Shown here: piece after piece, positions 44,069 through 51,585 of the stretch
Position numbering within the stretch: the stretch's first letter is position 1
Layout: each line of letters begins with the position of its first letter
Assembly (NCBI RefSeq): GCF_000373545.1
Contig: NZ_KB891701.1
Span: 1-64,000 of the forward strand
DNA from: Alkalispirochaeta alkalica DSM 8900
GTDB lineage: Bacteria; Spirochaetota; Spirochaetia; DSM-27196; Alkalispirochaetaceae
Length of the DNA: 64,000 nt
Direction of reading: 5' to 3'
Made by a program: the position numbers and the translations under genes
The notes under the pieces: model-generated
What the model saw: only the letters and a program-made list of their open reading frames with translations
Databases searched by the model: none
Told to the model about the DNA's origin: nothing

Positions 44069-45736
44069 ATGCCCATGAGCAATCACAAGACAATTCTTCT
44101 CATCGAAGACGAGGTGATCATCGCCATGACCGAGGCGATGACCCTGGAAAAGTACGGCTTTCGCGTTGTCCTGGCCCATTCAGGTCAGAAGGCCCTGGAG
44201 ATCGTCGAAAAGAACGCCGATATCGATCTGATCCTCATGGACATTGACCTGGGGGGGGCTATCGACGGAACCGAAGTGGCTCGATCGATTCTGGAAAATC
44301 GGATGATTCCCCTGGTTTTTCTCTCCTCCCACACCGAGCAGGCCGTGGTGGAGAAGACCGAGGGAATTACCTCCTACGGGTATATCGTAAAAAACTCCGG
44401 CGAAACCGTCCTGATCGCCTCCATCAAGATGGCTTTTCGCCTCTTCGAGGCCCAGCAGAATATCATCTCCCAGAACGCCCGAATCGAGGCAGCAAACAGG
44501 CAGCTCCAGGTAACAAATCAACAGCTGCTCCGCTCGCGTGACCAGCTTCGCCAGGGCGAAACGGCGCTTCACGAGAGCCAGGAGCGGTTACGCCTCTTCT
44601 CGGAACAGGCCCAGGACATGATCTACCGCTTCGAATTCGTCCCGGTCCGTCGCTTTTCCTACGTGAGCCCCTCGGCGACCCGTATCACCGGGTATACCCC
44701 GGAAGAACTCTACCAAGACCCCGAGATCGGGTACCGCATGATCCACCCCGATGACAGCCATCTTCTGCCGGACCTCCTGAAGGATCGCCGTTCCCGGAAG
44801 GACCCCCTGGTTCTGCGGTGGAAAAAAAAGGATGGATCCCTGATTTGGGCCGAGCACATGAGCTCCCCCGTCTACGACGAGACGGGGACCCTCGTGGCCT
44901 TCGAGGGAATGGCTCGGGATGTCACGGGTCGTCAAAGAGCCCGGAACGCCTACGAAGAGCTCTCGGCGGTGCTGGACCGAATTATTGAGGGATCTTCGGC
45001 GGGGTGTTTCTTTATGCGCTGCGATCCCCCCTTTACCTGGAAGGCCACAGAAGATCGGGAGATTCTTATCGATCGCGCCTTCGCCACCCAGAAGATCGTG
45101 CGGGTCAATCAGGCCTTCGCCGGGCAGTACGGTCAGAATCCTGACGAACTTCTGGGAAGAGGACCGGCGCAACTCTTTGAAACCAATCCGGAAAAAGGGA
45201 AGAGCCTCTGGAAACAGCTTCTGGAACGGGGAAAGCTCCACATTCGAACCGAAGAGCTCCGCTCCGACGGTTCCCGTTTCTCAACTCTGGGAGACTACCT
45301 CTGTCTCTACGACTCTCAAGGAAGAATCGACCAGATCTTCGGGCTTCGCTACGACGTTACGACCCCAGAAACCCGGGATGAGTTTCTCCAATCCCGCACG
45401 GATCACCTCTGCGATGCTCTTCTCGAAACGGATCTTCAGGGACGGTGCCGCTATGTTTCTCCCAGCCACGAGCGGCTTTTGGGACGCGGTAAGGAGATCC
45501 TCGGCGATTCCTGCTTCGAATTTGTCCATCCCCAGGACCGGGAACGCGCGATGGAAACCTTCCAGGAAGCGGCCCGAACGGGACGGGAGGGCCGCGCCGT
45601 GTATCGCTATCTCCACCCCGAACGGGGATATATCTGGCTCGATTCGGTGGGCCAGGTCTATACCAACCCCGAGGGAGAATCGGTGGGATTAATCGCCATC
45701 AGGGAAGCATCACACCCTTTTACCCCTTCCCCGTAG
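44069..45736 (+). CDS. Receiver-PAS-PAS-PAS protein without output domain
   Basis: 555 residues, soluble. The receiver (KTILLIEDEVIIAMTEAMTLEKYGF) has its phosphorylated Asp in DLILMDIDLGGAIDG and the Lys in SYGYIVKNSGET. A short coiled coil (ARIEAANRQLQVTNQQLLRSRDQL) leads into three PAS/PAC units: RFSYVSPSATRITGYTPEELYQD, IVRVNQAFAGQYGQNPDELLGR and CRYVSPSHERLLGRGKEILGD. The protein ends after the third, with no kinase, GGDEF, EAL or DNA-binding part. It probably acts by protein contact downstream of the preceding kinase. Its 3' end overlaps the converging rep gene by 79 bases. Confidence 0.88.
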   Translation: MPMSNHKTILLIEDEVIIAMTEAMTLEKYGFRVVLAHSGQKALEIVEKNADIDLILMDIDLGGAIDGTEVARSILENRMIPLVFLSSHTEQAVVEKTEGITSYGYIVKNSGETVLIASIKMAFRLFEAQQNIISQNARIEAANRQLQVTNQQLLRSRDQLRQGETALHESQERLRLFSEQAQDMIYRFEFVPVRRFSYVSPSATRITGYTPEELYQDPEIGYRMIHPDDSHLLPDLLKDRRSRKDPLVLRWKKKDGSLIWAEHMSSPVYDETGTLVAFEGMARDVTGRQRARNAYEELSAVLDRIIEGSSAGCFFMRCDPPFTWKATEDREILIDRAFATQKIVRVNQAFAGQYGQNPDELLGRGPAQLFETNPEKGKSLWKQLLERGKLHIRTEELRSDGSRFSTLGDYLCLYDSQGRIDQIFGLRYDVTTPETRDEFLQSRTDHLCDALLETDLQGRCRYVSPSHERLLGRGKEILGDSCFEFVHPQDRERAMETFQEAARTGREGRAVYRYLHPERGYIWLDSVGQVYTNPEGESVGLIAIREASHPFTPSP

Positions 45737-47190
45737 GAGCCTCCTTCCGCCACGCTGCACCAGAGCTCAAAATCGGGGAGCTCCAGCGCCTCGTCGAGCA
45801 GCCTCTCCCGTTCGGCGATCCGCAAGGCTCCCACCATCCATTCCCGATCTGTCCCAGCCTGCTCCCTCACCCGCCGCTCGATCCGCTGGTCGAAGGCTTC
45901 CCGCTCTTCCCGGGAAAGGCCCTCGAGAAAAGACCGTCGAGCCTGATCCCGGAAGGATCCGTAGGCATCCTGTAAATCCCTCTCCTTCTGTTTCTGCCGG
46001 GACTTCTTCCGCTCCTCCTCCTGGCTTTTCTCCTTTTCCTGATCTTTCAGGAATTCATCATCCTGCCAGTCCTCACGAACCGACTGATAGAGATACCGGC
46101 TCGGCCCCTTCACCTTCTCTGGTCGCTCCCGAAGTAAAAATTCCAGCTGATCCAGCTTCTCCCGTATCATTTTTTCCGGATAGGTCGCCAGAAGTTCCCG
46201 TATCTGCCCCTCCCCCAGACCGTGGCTCTTCATCCGCTGCGCGATTTTTTGCGGTGCCACACCCTTTTTCCCCCGAGGTTTTTCCGGTTGCACCAGGGGA
46301 AATTTCTCCACCGTCTCGGGCGTTACCTCCCGCCAATTGATCGATCTCATGAGATCCAGTTTGATGTACACATCCTGAACCCGTCGCTCGAAGGACCAGG
46401 CCTGGATGACTTCCTTGTCCCGCAGTTCCTGAAGCGCTGTGGCAAATTGCTTGCGTATGTTCTTTATTCCCCGTTGAGGGGAAATATGAAGATACTCCAC
46501 CAGGGTCTGGTAGGGTATTTCCGTGTGCATGCGCTGACGGTATTTTTGTGTCTTTTTGTCGAAGTAGAAGACTGTGTAATTCAAATAATCGAAGAGCCTC
46601 ACGGCGATCCCGCTCTTCAGTTGTGCCACAAGGCCCATGTTGACCACCCGGTAATAACGGTTCCGGAAGTTTTCCACGTGCCAGTCGTTCAGGGCGATCT
46701 CGACACGATTGGTCCTGCTGGTTTTTCCCGTCCGGACATCGGCCTGGATTCTGGTGATGCGATAGAGAAGATTAAACTCGCTTTTTACATCGTAACTTTT
46801 TCCGTCCCGTCGTATTTTAAGAATCGTCTTGATTTCCACCGAGCGAAGTTTCGAAAGACTCTCGTATATTTTTTGGGTGTTCGAGGAACTCATGTTCAGG
46901 ACATCGGCGATCTCCTTGAAGGTAGTCACCACAATATTCGATTCGAAGGTGGGATTTTGTTTCAGGTAGAGATATTCAATGGCAAGAAGCATTTTCCGGT
47001 CGTAGGCGGTAAGATTTCTCTCGTGGGTTACCTCGATTTGAAAGAGATCGTTGTGAAGGCTGTAGTCGTACCGGTCGGTCTGACGCTCTCCCGTTGTTTT
47101 GGAGGTGCTGAAGATGGGGAGTCGGAGAAAATTGATCTCCGTTGCAACGGAGCGTTCTATCTCCTCCTGGAGAGAATCCTGTTCTGCCAT
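45658..47190 (-). CDS. repA: Plasmid-type replication initiator protein
   Basis: 510 residues. The N-terminal 300 residues look like a winged-helix initiator of the RepA type: NFLRLPIFSTSKTTGERQTDRYDYSLHNDLFQIEVTHERNLTAYDRKMLLAIEYLYLKQN, TTFKEIADVLNMSSSNTQKIYESLSKLRSVEIKT (helix-turn-helix), and MGLVAQLKSGIAVRLFDYLNY. The C-terminal third is charged and probably coiled coil (KDQEKEKSQEEERKKSRQKQKE). It lies beside five iterons and divergent parA, the layout of a plasmid or chromid origin. The promoter puts the -10 box five bases before the ATG and no ribosome site is seen, so the message may be leaderless. The role is inferred from fold and setting. Confidence 0.85.
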   Translation of the reverse strand: MAEQDSLQEEIERSVATEINFLRLPIFSTSKTTGERQTDRYDYSLHNDLFQIEVTHERNLTAYDRKMLLAIEYLYLKQNPTFESNIVVTTFKEIADVLNMSSSNTQKIYESLSKLRSVEIKTILKIRRDGKSYDVKSEFNLLYRITRIQADVRTGKTSRTNRVEIALNDWHVENFRNRYYRVVNMGLVAQLKSGIAVRLFDYLNYTVFYFDKKTQKYRQRMHTEIPYQTLVEYLHISPQRGIKNIRKQFATALQELRDKEVIQAWSFERRVQDVYIKLDLMRSINWREVTPETVEKFPLVQPEKPRGKKGVAPQKIAQRMKSHGLGEGQIRELLATYPEKMIREKLDQLEFLLRERPEKVKGPSRYLYQSVREDWQDDEFLKDQEKEKSQEEERKKSRQKQKERDLQDAYGSFRDQARRSFLEGLSREEREAFDQRIERRVREQAGTDREWMVGALRIAERERLLDEALELPDFELWCSVAEGGSYGEGVKGCDASLMAINPTDSPSGLV

Positions 47191-47195
47191 GGCCA

Positions 47196-47225
47196 ACTAT
47201 AAAAACGATTGAAGCAGCATGTCAA
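47196..47225 (-). promoter_or_regulatory. repA promoter
   Basis: On the minus strand, TTGACA and TATAGT 18 bases apart, ending five bases before the repA ATG. It lies in an AT-rich stretch (47200-47300) with a perfect palindrome TATACTTAAGTATA at 47245-47258, a candidate melting region or operator. Confidence 0.75.
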
Positions 47226-47229
47226 ATAC

Positions 47230-47315
47230 TTCTTAATATTTCTTTATACTTAAGTATACTTAGAGACAAGGTAAATGACTATTTAAAAAGAGTTTACAAG
47301 AACGGAGGGGGGTGA
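47230..47315. other. AT-rich stretch, candidate origin unwinding region
   Basis: A run of A/T-rich sequence rare in this window, between the repA promoter and the iterons, including TATACTTAAGTATA and ATTTAAAAAG. In iteron plasmids the melting region lies next to the iterons. I see no good DnaA box. Confidence 0.5.
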
Positions 47316-47418
47316 AGGGTGTGAACGATGGGGGTAAAAAGTGTGACCGTGGGGGGGAAAGGGTGTGATCGCTGGGGGAGAAGGGTGTGATCGCTGGGGG
47401 GGAAATAGTGTGATCGCT
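47316..47418 (+). repeat. Five iterons, candidate replication origin
   Basis: GTGTGA recurs at 47319, 47341, 47363, 47385 and 47408, spacing 22, 22, 22 and 23 bases, i.e. two helical turns. The fuller unit is GGGTGTGATCGCTGGGGG; copies three and four are almost identical, and the outer ones vary (GAACGAT, GACCGT). Such arrays bind the plasmid initiator protein, here probably the divergent repA product. The last copy abuts the parA promoter. Confidence 0.85.
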
Positions 47419-47423
47419 CTGCC

Positions 47424-47452
47424 TTGCGTTGACCCGGGAAATGCCCTATCTT
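47424..47452 (+). promoter_or_regulatory. parA promoter
   Basis: TTGCGT and TATCTT with 17 bases between, directly next to the fifth iteron. Initiator binding to the iterons could therefore affect parA expression. Confidence 0.5.
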
Positions 47453-47504
47453 CAGTCCAGAGATCTCATAGCGCGTGGGCGTTCGGCAAGGAGAATAATC
47501 AGAT

Positions 47505-48284
47505 ATGCATGTTCTTTCGGTTGCTTCGGTAAAGGGTGGTGTAGGAAAAAGCGCAACAGCGATCAGTCTTGCCTATATGCTGGCAATGGATAAGAAGCGC
47601 AGAGTTCTTCTGATCGACACGGATCCACAAAACGCCACGACGAGCCACTTTTTTGCCGACCTGCAGTTTCACCACACCCTCAGTAGCGTTCTCCGTGAGG
47701 AGTGTTCCATCGAAGAGGCCGCGCGGCCAATCGAGGGAGTGTCGATCTCCCTCGTTCCCAGCGAGCTCGAGCTCGCTGATATAACCACCGCCATCGATGA
47801 GGGGCCGTCCCGGTGGTTTCTCCTCCACAACGCCCTGAAGGAGGTGGAGGAACACTACGATAATGTGGTGATCGATACGCCCCCGTCGCGGTTTTTTACA
47901 ACCCGTCTGAGCCTGATAGCCTCCCACGCCGTGGTGGTTCCCACCCAACTCGATAAATGGGCTGTGCGGGGGGTAAATACAACCTTCCGGGATATTCAAA
48001 GCGCGCTCCGCGACCAGCGGCTGGTGAACCGCCAGATCGAGGCGATCGCCGTGGTTCCCACCTTCTACGAAGAGAACCGTCAGATCAAGGATATTTTACT
48101 GCAGCAGGTGCGGGAGAACTTCAGTCGCTACACCACAAATACCCTTATTCATCGGGCAACGGAAATCGAAAAGACCTATTCGATCGACAACGAGCGACTC
48201 ACCCCGGGAAGCCGGGCTTACGCGGAATACGCCACCCTTCTCGATGAACTCATCGCCCGGGGAGTGATTAATGGCGAAGCATGA
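47505..48284 (+). CDS. parA: ParA-family partition ATPase
   Basis: 259 residues with AAGGAG about eleven bases before the ATG. The deviant Walker A motif is SVASVKGGVGKSATAISLAYMLA, Walker A' is RVLLIDTDPQNATTSHFF, and Walker B is NVVIDTPPSRFFTTRL. No N-terminal DNA-binding extension is present, as in small type Ib-like or chromosomal ParA proteins. It moves the replicon by ATP-driven nucleoid binding with a partner protein and centromere, probably the next gene and the palindrome behind it. Confidence 0.93.
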   Translation: MHVLSVASVKGGVGKSATAISLAYMLAMDKKRRVLLIDTDPQNATTSHFFADLQFHHTLSSVLREECSIEEAARPIEGVSISLVPSELELADITTAIDEGPSRWFLLHNALKEVEEHYDNVVIDTPPSRFFTTRLSLIASHAVVVPTQLDKWAVRGVNTTFRDIQSALRDQRLVNRQIEAIAVVPTFYEENRQIKDILLQQVRENFSRYTTNTLIHRATEIEKTYSIDNERLTPGSRAYAEYATLLDELIARGVINGEA

Positions 48285-49032
48285 CCTTTCAAAAATAAAG
48301 GTAAATGCCTCAGTGGTGGATCCCCTGGGGGGGAGCGAGGTTCGCCAGGAGGTCGACCCGGCGGCCGAGGCGCTGCGCCTTCGCTATTACGATCCCGTCA
48401 CGGCACAACCGATCAGCTTTGATCATTTGGAGCGACGAATACGAAAAAACGCCGACCGAATGAATCGTCTTTCCGTGGAGATGATGTTCGATCTCTACTT
48501 CGCCCACGCCAATTGGTCGGGATTTTACGATCGCACCGATTCTTTCAGCTCCTGGCTGGAGCGCACCGTCGATGTCTCCCGCAGTTACGCCTACGATATC
48601 ATCAAGGTTGTGAGAACCATGATTCACTACGTTCATCATCAAGCCTCGGGAGCTGACCCTCTTCCCATCGAAGAGATCGGCCGTCGAATCGAGGCGGTGG
48701 GGCTGAAGAAGATGAAGCTCATCAGCCAGGTCAAGGATCAGGGCCTCCAGTACACCTTTCTCTCCCGGGTTCTCTCGGGGGAATCCCTGGCCGATCAGGA
48801 TATTATCGAGCGCAATCGCGAGCTCCTGCAACGGGGTGCTCCTCGAGGTTCGGCGGGTGTTTCGGATGTACCGGTTCCGCGTGAAAGGGTCAGGGAGGTT
48901 ATCACCTCCCTGGAGGCGGCCCTGAAGAACCCCGCCGAACGGGAACGAGCCCTGGGGGCACGGGAGGTGGTAATCGCCCTCTTTGGGGGAACCGATCTGG
49001 AACAGGAGATCAGAAAAACTCTGGAAGATTGA
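48271..49032 (+). CDS. Putative ParA partner (centromere-binding protein), family not recognised
   Basis: 253 residues starting fourteen bases inside parA, which is the usual parB position. I do not see the ParB nuclease-fold motifs (GERR, or the arginine patch) or an obvious ParB helix-turn-helix. Visible features are a charged N-terminal stretch (MAKHDLSKIKVNASVVDPLGGSEV), a helical middle part (FSSWLERTVDVSRSYAYDIIKVVRTMIHYVHH) that could bind DNA, and a C-terminal helix ending ALGAREVVIALFGGTDLEQEIRKTLED. Position and coupling argue for a partition role. This is inference. Confidence 0.6.
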   Translation: MAKHDLSKIKVNASVVDPLGGSEVRQEVDPAAEALRLRYYDPVTAQPISFDHLERRIRKNADRMNRLSVEMMFDLYFAHANWSGFYDRTDSFSSWLERTVDVSRSYAYDIIKVVRTMIHYVHHQASGADPLPIEEIGRRIEAVGLKKMKLISQVKDQGLQYTFLSRVLSGESLADQDIIERNRELLQRGAPRGSAGVSDVPVPRERVREVITSLEAALKNPAERERALGAREVVIALFGGTDLEQEIRKTLED

Positions 49033-49081
49033 TGAGCTCTGCCGCTGGCAGGGCCCTCCTGGGGCGAACGGGGGGGTGCGG

Positions 49082-49108
49082 AAATGTGTCGTACCGTACG
49101 ACACATTT
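49082..49108. repeat. 27-bp perfect inverted repeat, candidate centromere (parS) or operator
   Basis: AAATGTGTCGTAC, one central C, then the exact reverse complement. It lies 50 bases past the parA-partner stop and 27 bases before the -10 box of the next gene. It could be the site bound by the partition partner, or an operator for the barrel gene that follows. Confidence 0.7.
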
Positions 49109-49134
49109 GAAGGTTTTCTGTGGCTGTAGGCGTC

Positions 49135-49143
49135 TGGTATAAT
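49135..49143 (+). promoter_or_regulatory. Extended -10 promoter (TGGTATAAT)
   Basis: The same TGGTATAAT extended -10 element as at 2585. It ends six bases before the ATG, so the message would be leaderless. The 27-bp inverted repeat lies just upstream, over the -35 region. Confidence 0.65.
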
Positions 49144-49149
49144 AGCATC

Positions 49150-49935
49150 ATGAAGGTCTTTCCTGTTTTGTTCGTTCTGGTTTTGGGAGTCGGGGTCCTG
49201 GGCGCCCAATCGCCGGAACGCTCCGGGGGGGAGGGATTCAGCATCACCCCTCCCCCTCGGGGATACGGATCCTATTCCCGGGACCCCGCAGCGAATCGTC
49301 ATCGGGCAGAACTCTCGTGGCACTACCTGGAGACCGATCTCTATACGCTCCAGGGTGGGTCGCTGTACATCACCTCCCGCCTCTTTCGGCGTTCCTGGGG
49401 TGGGCTCTCCCTGCAGTACGGTGGCTTTTACCTCCAGGGAGAAGAAACCGCTGCAATCATGACAAAAAAAGATGGATCGTGGGGTTCCGATCAGGATGAG
49501 GAGACGGACCTTCGTGTCTCCGGGTTCGGCGTTGCACCAACCTTGGAGGTTGTGCTCTGGGGATCAACCGAGGCTGGTTCGGAACGCAGTCGGCGGGCCC
49601 AGCTTCTGGGCTTTGCCGGTTTTGACGGAGGGCATCAGTTTTTTTCCCAGGACCTCGGCGAGGGATGGGAGAACTACTACAGCCGTTACGCCGCACCCCT
49701 GGCGGGGGTGCAGCTCCACCTCCCCCTGGGAGGGCTTCTGATTTCTCCCTTTGGAATGTACAAGCATCTCTATGGGCAGTCGCTGTACAACGGAACTACC
49801 CATGATTTCGATATCGCCCTGGCCAGCGGCGGTGTTGATCTGCTCTGGCGGGGGATTTCTGTAAGTGGGATTGTCCAGGCTCTGGATGATCGCTCGGACA
49901 GAACATATACCCTTTCGGTGGGGTTTTCCTTCTGA
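49150..49935 (+). CDS. Small outer-membrane beta-barrel protein
   Basis: 261 residues with a signal peptide (VFPVLFVLVLGVGVLGAQ). The rest alternates hydrophobic and polar residues with many aromatics (AELSWHYLETDLYTLQGGSLYITSRLF, GGLSLQYGGFYLQGE) and ends RTYTLSVGFSF with a terminal Phe, the barrel-insertion signal. The function is unknown. It directly follows the partition genes and may share the palindrome in front of it as an operator. Confidence 0.75.
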   Translation: MKVFPVLFVLVLGVGVLGAQSPERSGGEGFSITPPPRGYGSYSRDPAANRHRAELSWHYLETDLYTLQGGSLYITSRLFRRSWGGLSLQYGGFYLQGEETAAIMTKKDGSWGSDQDEETDLRVSGFGVAPTLEVVLWGSTEAGSERSRRAQLLGFAGFDGGHQFFSQDLGEGWENYYSRYAAPLAGVQLHLPLGGLLISPFGMYKHLYGQSLYNGTTHDFDIALASGGVDLLWRGISVSGIVQALDDRSDRTYTLSVGFSF

Positions 49936-50029
49936 AGACGGAGTCACGGGTGTTACGCCCGGCGATCCTCGGGGGTGATTTCCGCAGCGACCCTCAAGCG
50001 GGTTGAGAGGGACGCCCTAAACGTGGTAC

Positions 50030-50056
50030 ACCTGTCCAATACATCAAAGGACAGGT
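50030..50056 (+). promoter_or_regulatory. Ribosome-site hairpin ahead of the OFA transporter
   Basis: ACCTGTCC-n11-GGACAGGT, ending at the base before the ATG. The 3' arm includes the GGA of the AAAGGA ribosome site and runs up to the start codon, so folding would hide the translation start. As DNA the same repeat could be an operator. Confidence 0.65.
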
Positions 50057-51337
50057 ATGAAACAGAATAACACGAACAGGGGCTGGGCCGTTGTGGCCTC
50101 CGGCCTGGGAATTAATCTTGCCCTGGGGGTCTTGTACGCCTGGAGTATCTTCAAGGAAGCGATCACCGAGTCGATCCACCAGGGCGGCCCCGGGGCGTTT
50201 CAGTGGAATCCGGCGTCGCTCAACGACCCCTATGCGCTGTGCACGCTGGTCTTTGCTTTTGCCATGATCGCCGCAGGGCGGTTGCAGGATAAAAAGGGTC
50301 CAGCCCTCACGGCTTTTCTCGGAGGGCTCCTCGTGGCGAGCGGGTTTTTCCTCATTTCCCGAACCACCTCGTACGCCCTGTGGGTTTTTGGTTTTGGCGG
50401 TCTTGTGGGTGCCGGCATCGGCTTCGGCTATTCTGCCAGTACACCCCCTGCCCTGAAATGGTTTCCCCGGGAGCGAAGTGGTCTGATCGCAGGGATCGTC
50501 GTTTCGGGATTCGGTCTCGCTCCGCTCTACATAGCCCCCCTGGCAAATTTTCTCCTGGGACAGCTCTCCCTTTCCCGGGTTCTGGCGCTCTTTGGGGGCG
50601 CGTTCTTGCTGATCGTCTCGGTGTTGAGCCTCTTTCTCAAGAACCCTCCTGCCGGGTTTTCTCCCGAAGCGGAGGCTCCCCAGGATGACCAGCGGGGAGC
50701 TTCCCCCATGGGCGCCGCGACGGGTGGGTCTTGTGGAGATGTTCCCGCGCGGCAGATGCTGCGAAGCCCCGCCTTTCATCTCCTCTGGCTTCTGTATTTT
50801 GTTGGTGCCGGTGCGGGATTGATGGTGATCGGCAGCATTGCCGGTCTTGCCCAGAGGAGTCTGGGAGATATGGCCTTTCTGGCCGTGGCGATCATGGCTG
50901 TGGGAAACGCGGCGGGCCGTGTCGCGGCGGGCATCCTCTCGGATCGGCTGGGAAAGAACCGCACCCTGGGGCTGGTCTTCCTGGTTCAGGCTCTTTTGAT
51001 GTTCGCTGCCGTGGTGGTAACGGGGGGGGACAGCGCCCTTCTGCTGGTCCTGGTGGCTACCAGTATCGGCTTTAATTACGGGGCGAACCTCTCGCTCTTC
51101 CCGGCCTTTTCCAAGGCCTGGTGGGGGATGAAAAATTTTGGGGTGAACTACGGGCTGCTCTTTACTGCCTGGGGGACGGGGGGATTCATCATGAGCCGCC
51201 TCAGCCAGACCCTGGCCGAGCGGACCGGTTCCTTCGCGCTGACCTTTGTCATCGCCGGGACGCTTCTGCTCTGCTCTGCCGGGGCAACGCTCCTTTTGAA
51301 CCGCTGGGATCCCGCACCGGTGAAGGTGTCGGGATAG
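50057..51337 (+). CDS. OFA-family major facilitator transporter
   Basis: 426 residues with twelve predicted helices. Family signals are RGWAVVASGLGINLALGVLYAWSIFKEAI at the N-terminus, the MFS loop GRLQDKKGP between helices 2 and 3, FGYSASTPPALKWFPRERSGLIAGIVVSGFG, and RVAAGILSDRLGKNR between helices 8 and 9. This subfamily (oxalate/formate, pyruvate or other monocarboxylate exchange) is recognisable, but the substrate is not. A hairpin encloses its ribosome site. Confidence 0.88.
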   Translation: MKQNNTNRGWAVVASGLGINLALGVLYAWSIFKEAITESIHQGGPGAFQWNPASLNDPYALCTLVFAFAMIAAGRLQDKKGPALTAFLGGLLVASGFFLISRTTSYALWVFGFGGLVGAGIGFGYSASTPPALKWFPRERSGLIAGIVVSGFGLAPLYIAPLANFLLGQLSLSRVLALFGGAFLLIVSVLSLFLKNPPAGFSPEAEAPQDDQRGASPMGAATGGSCGDVPARQMLRSPAFHLLWLLYFVGAGAGLMVIGSIAGLAQRSLGDMAFLAVAIMAVGNAAGRVAAGILSDRLGKNRTLGLVFLVQALLMFAAVVVTGGDSALLLVLVATSIGFNYGANLSLFPAFSKAWWGMKNFGVNYGLLFTAWGTGGFIMSRLSQTLAERTGSFALTFVIAGTLLLCSAGATLLLNRWDPAPVKVSG

Positions 51338-51444
51338 CCCTCACTATTCTGGAGGCGAGGTGCTGGCAGGTCCTGAGGGGGTAAAAGAGTATGATCGATT
51401 ACGGCGATTGTCTCCATCAGGGTCCCCTGGATGAGGGGTGATTC

Positions 51445-51472
51445 TTTGTTAAGGGGTTTCGTAGTACTATAC
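51445..51472 (+). promoter_or_regulatory. Possible promoter of the DUF1538/PII operon
   Basis: TTGTTA and TATACC 16 bases apart. A palindrome CCCGGCGCCGGG lies downstream at 51528-51539 before the coding region. No other gene is visible in this 248-base gap. Confidence 0.4.
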
Positions 51473-51585
51473 CCCCATGGGGATTTTCGCAGGAATACAC
51501 CGCAGTAGATCAGGCAGGATAGAAAACCCCGGCGCCGGGAGTGGGGTCTCCCGGCCGGGCCAGAAGAGCCCCCCCCCAGGGAAGG

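Noticed and set aside
47316-47418. Possible short CRISPR array
   Set aside because: Repeat period is 22-23 bases with no room for unique spacers; the setting next to repA fits iterons.
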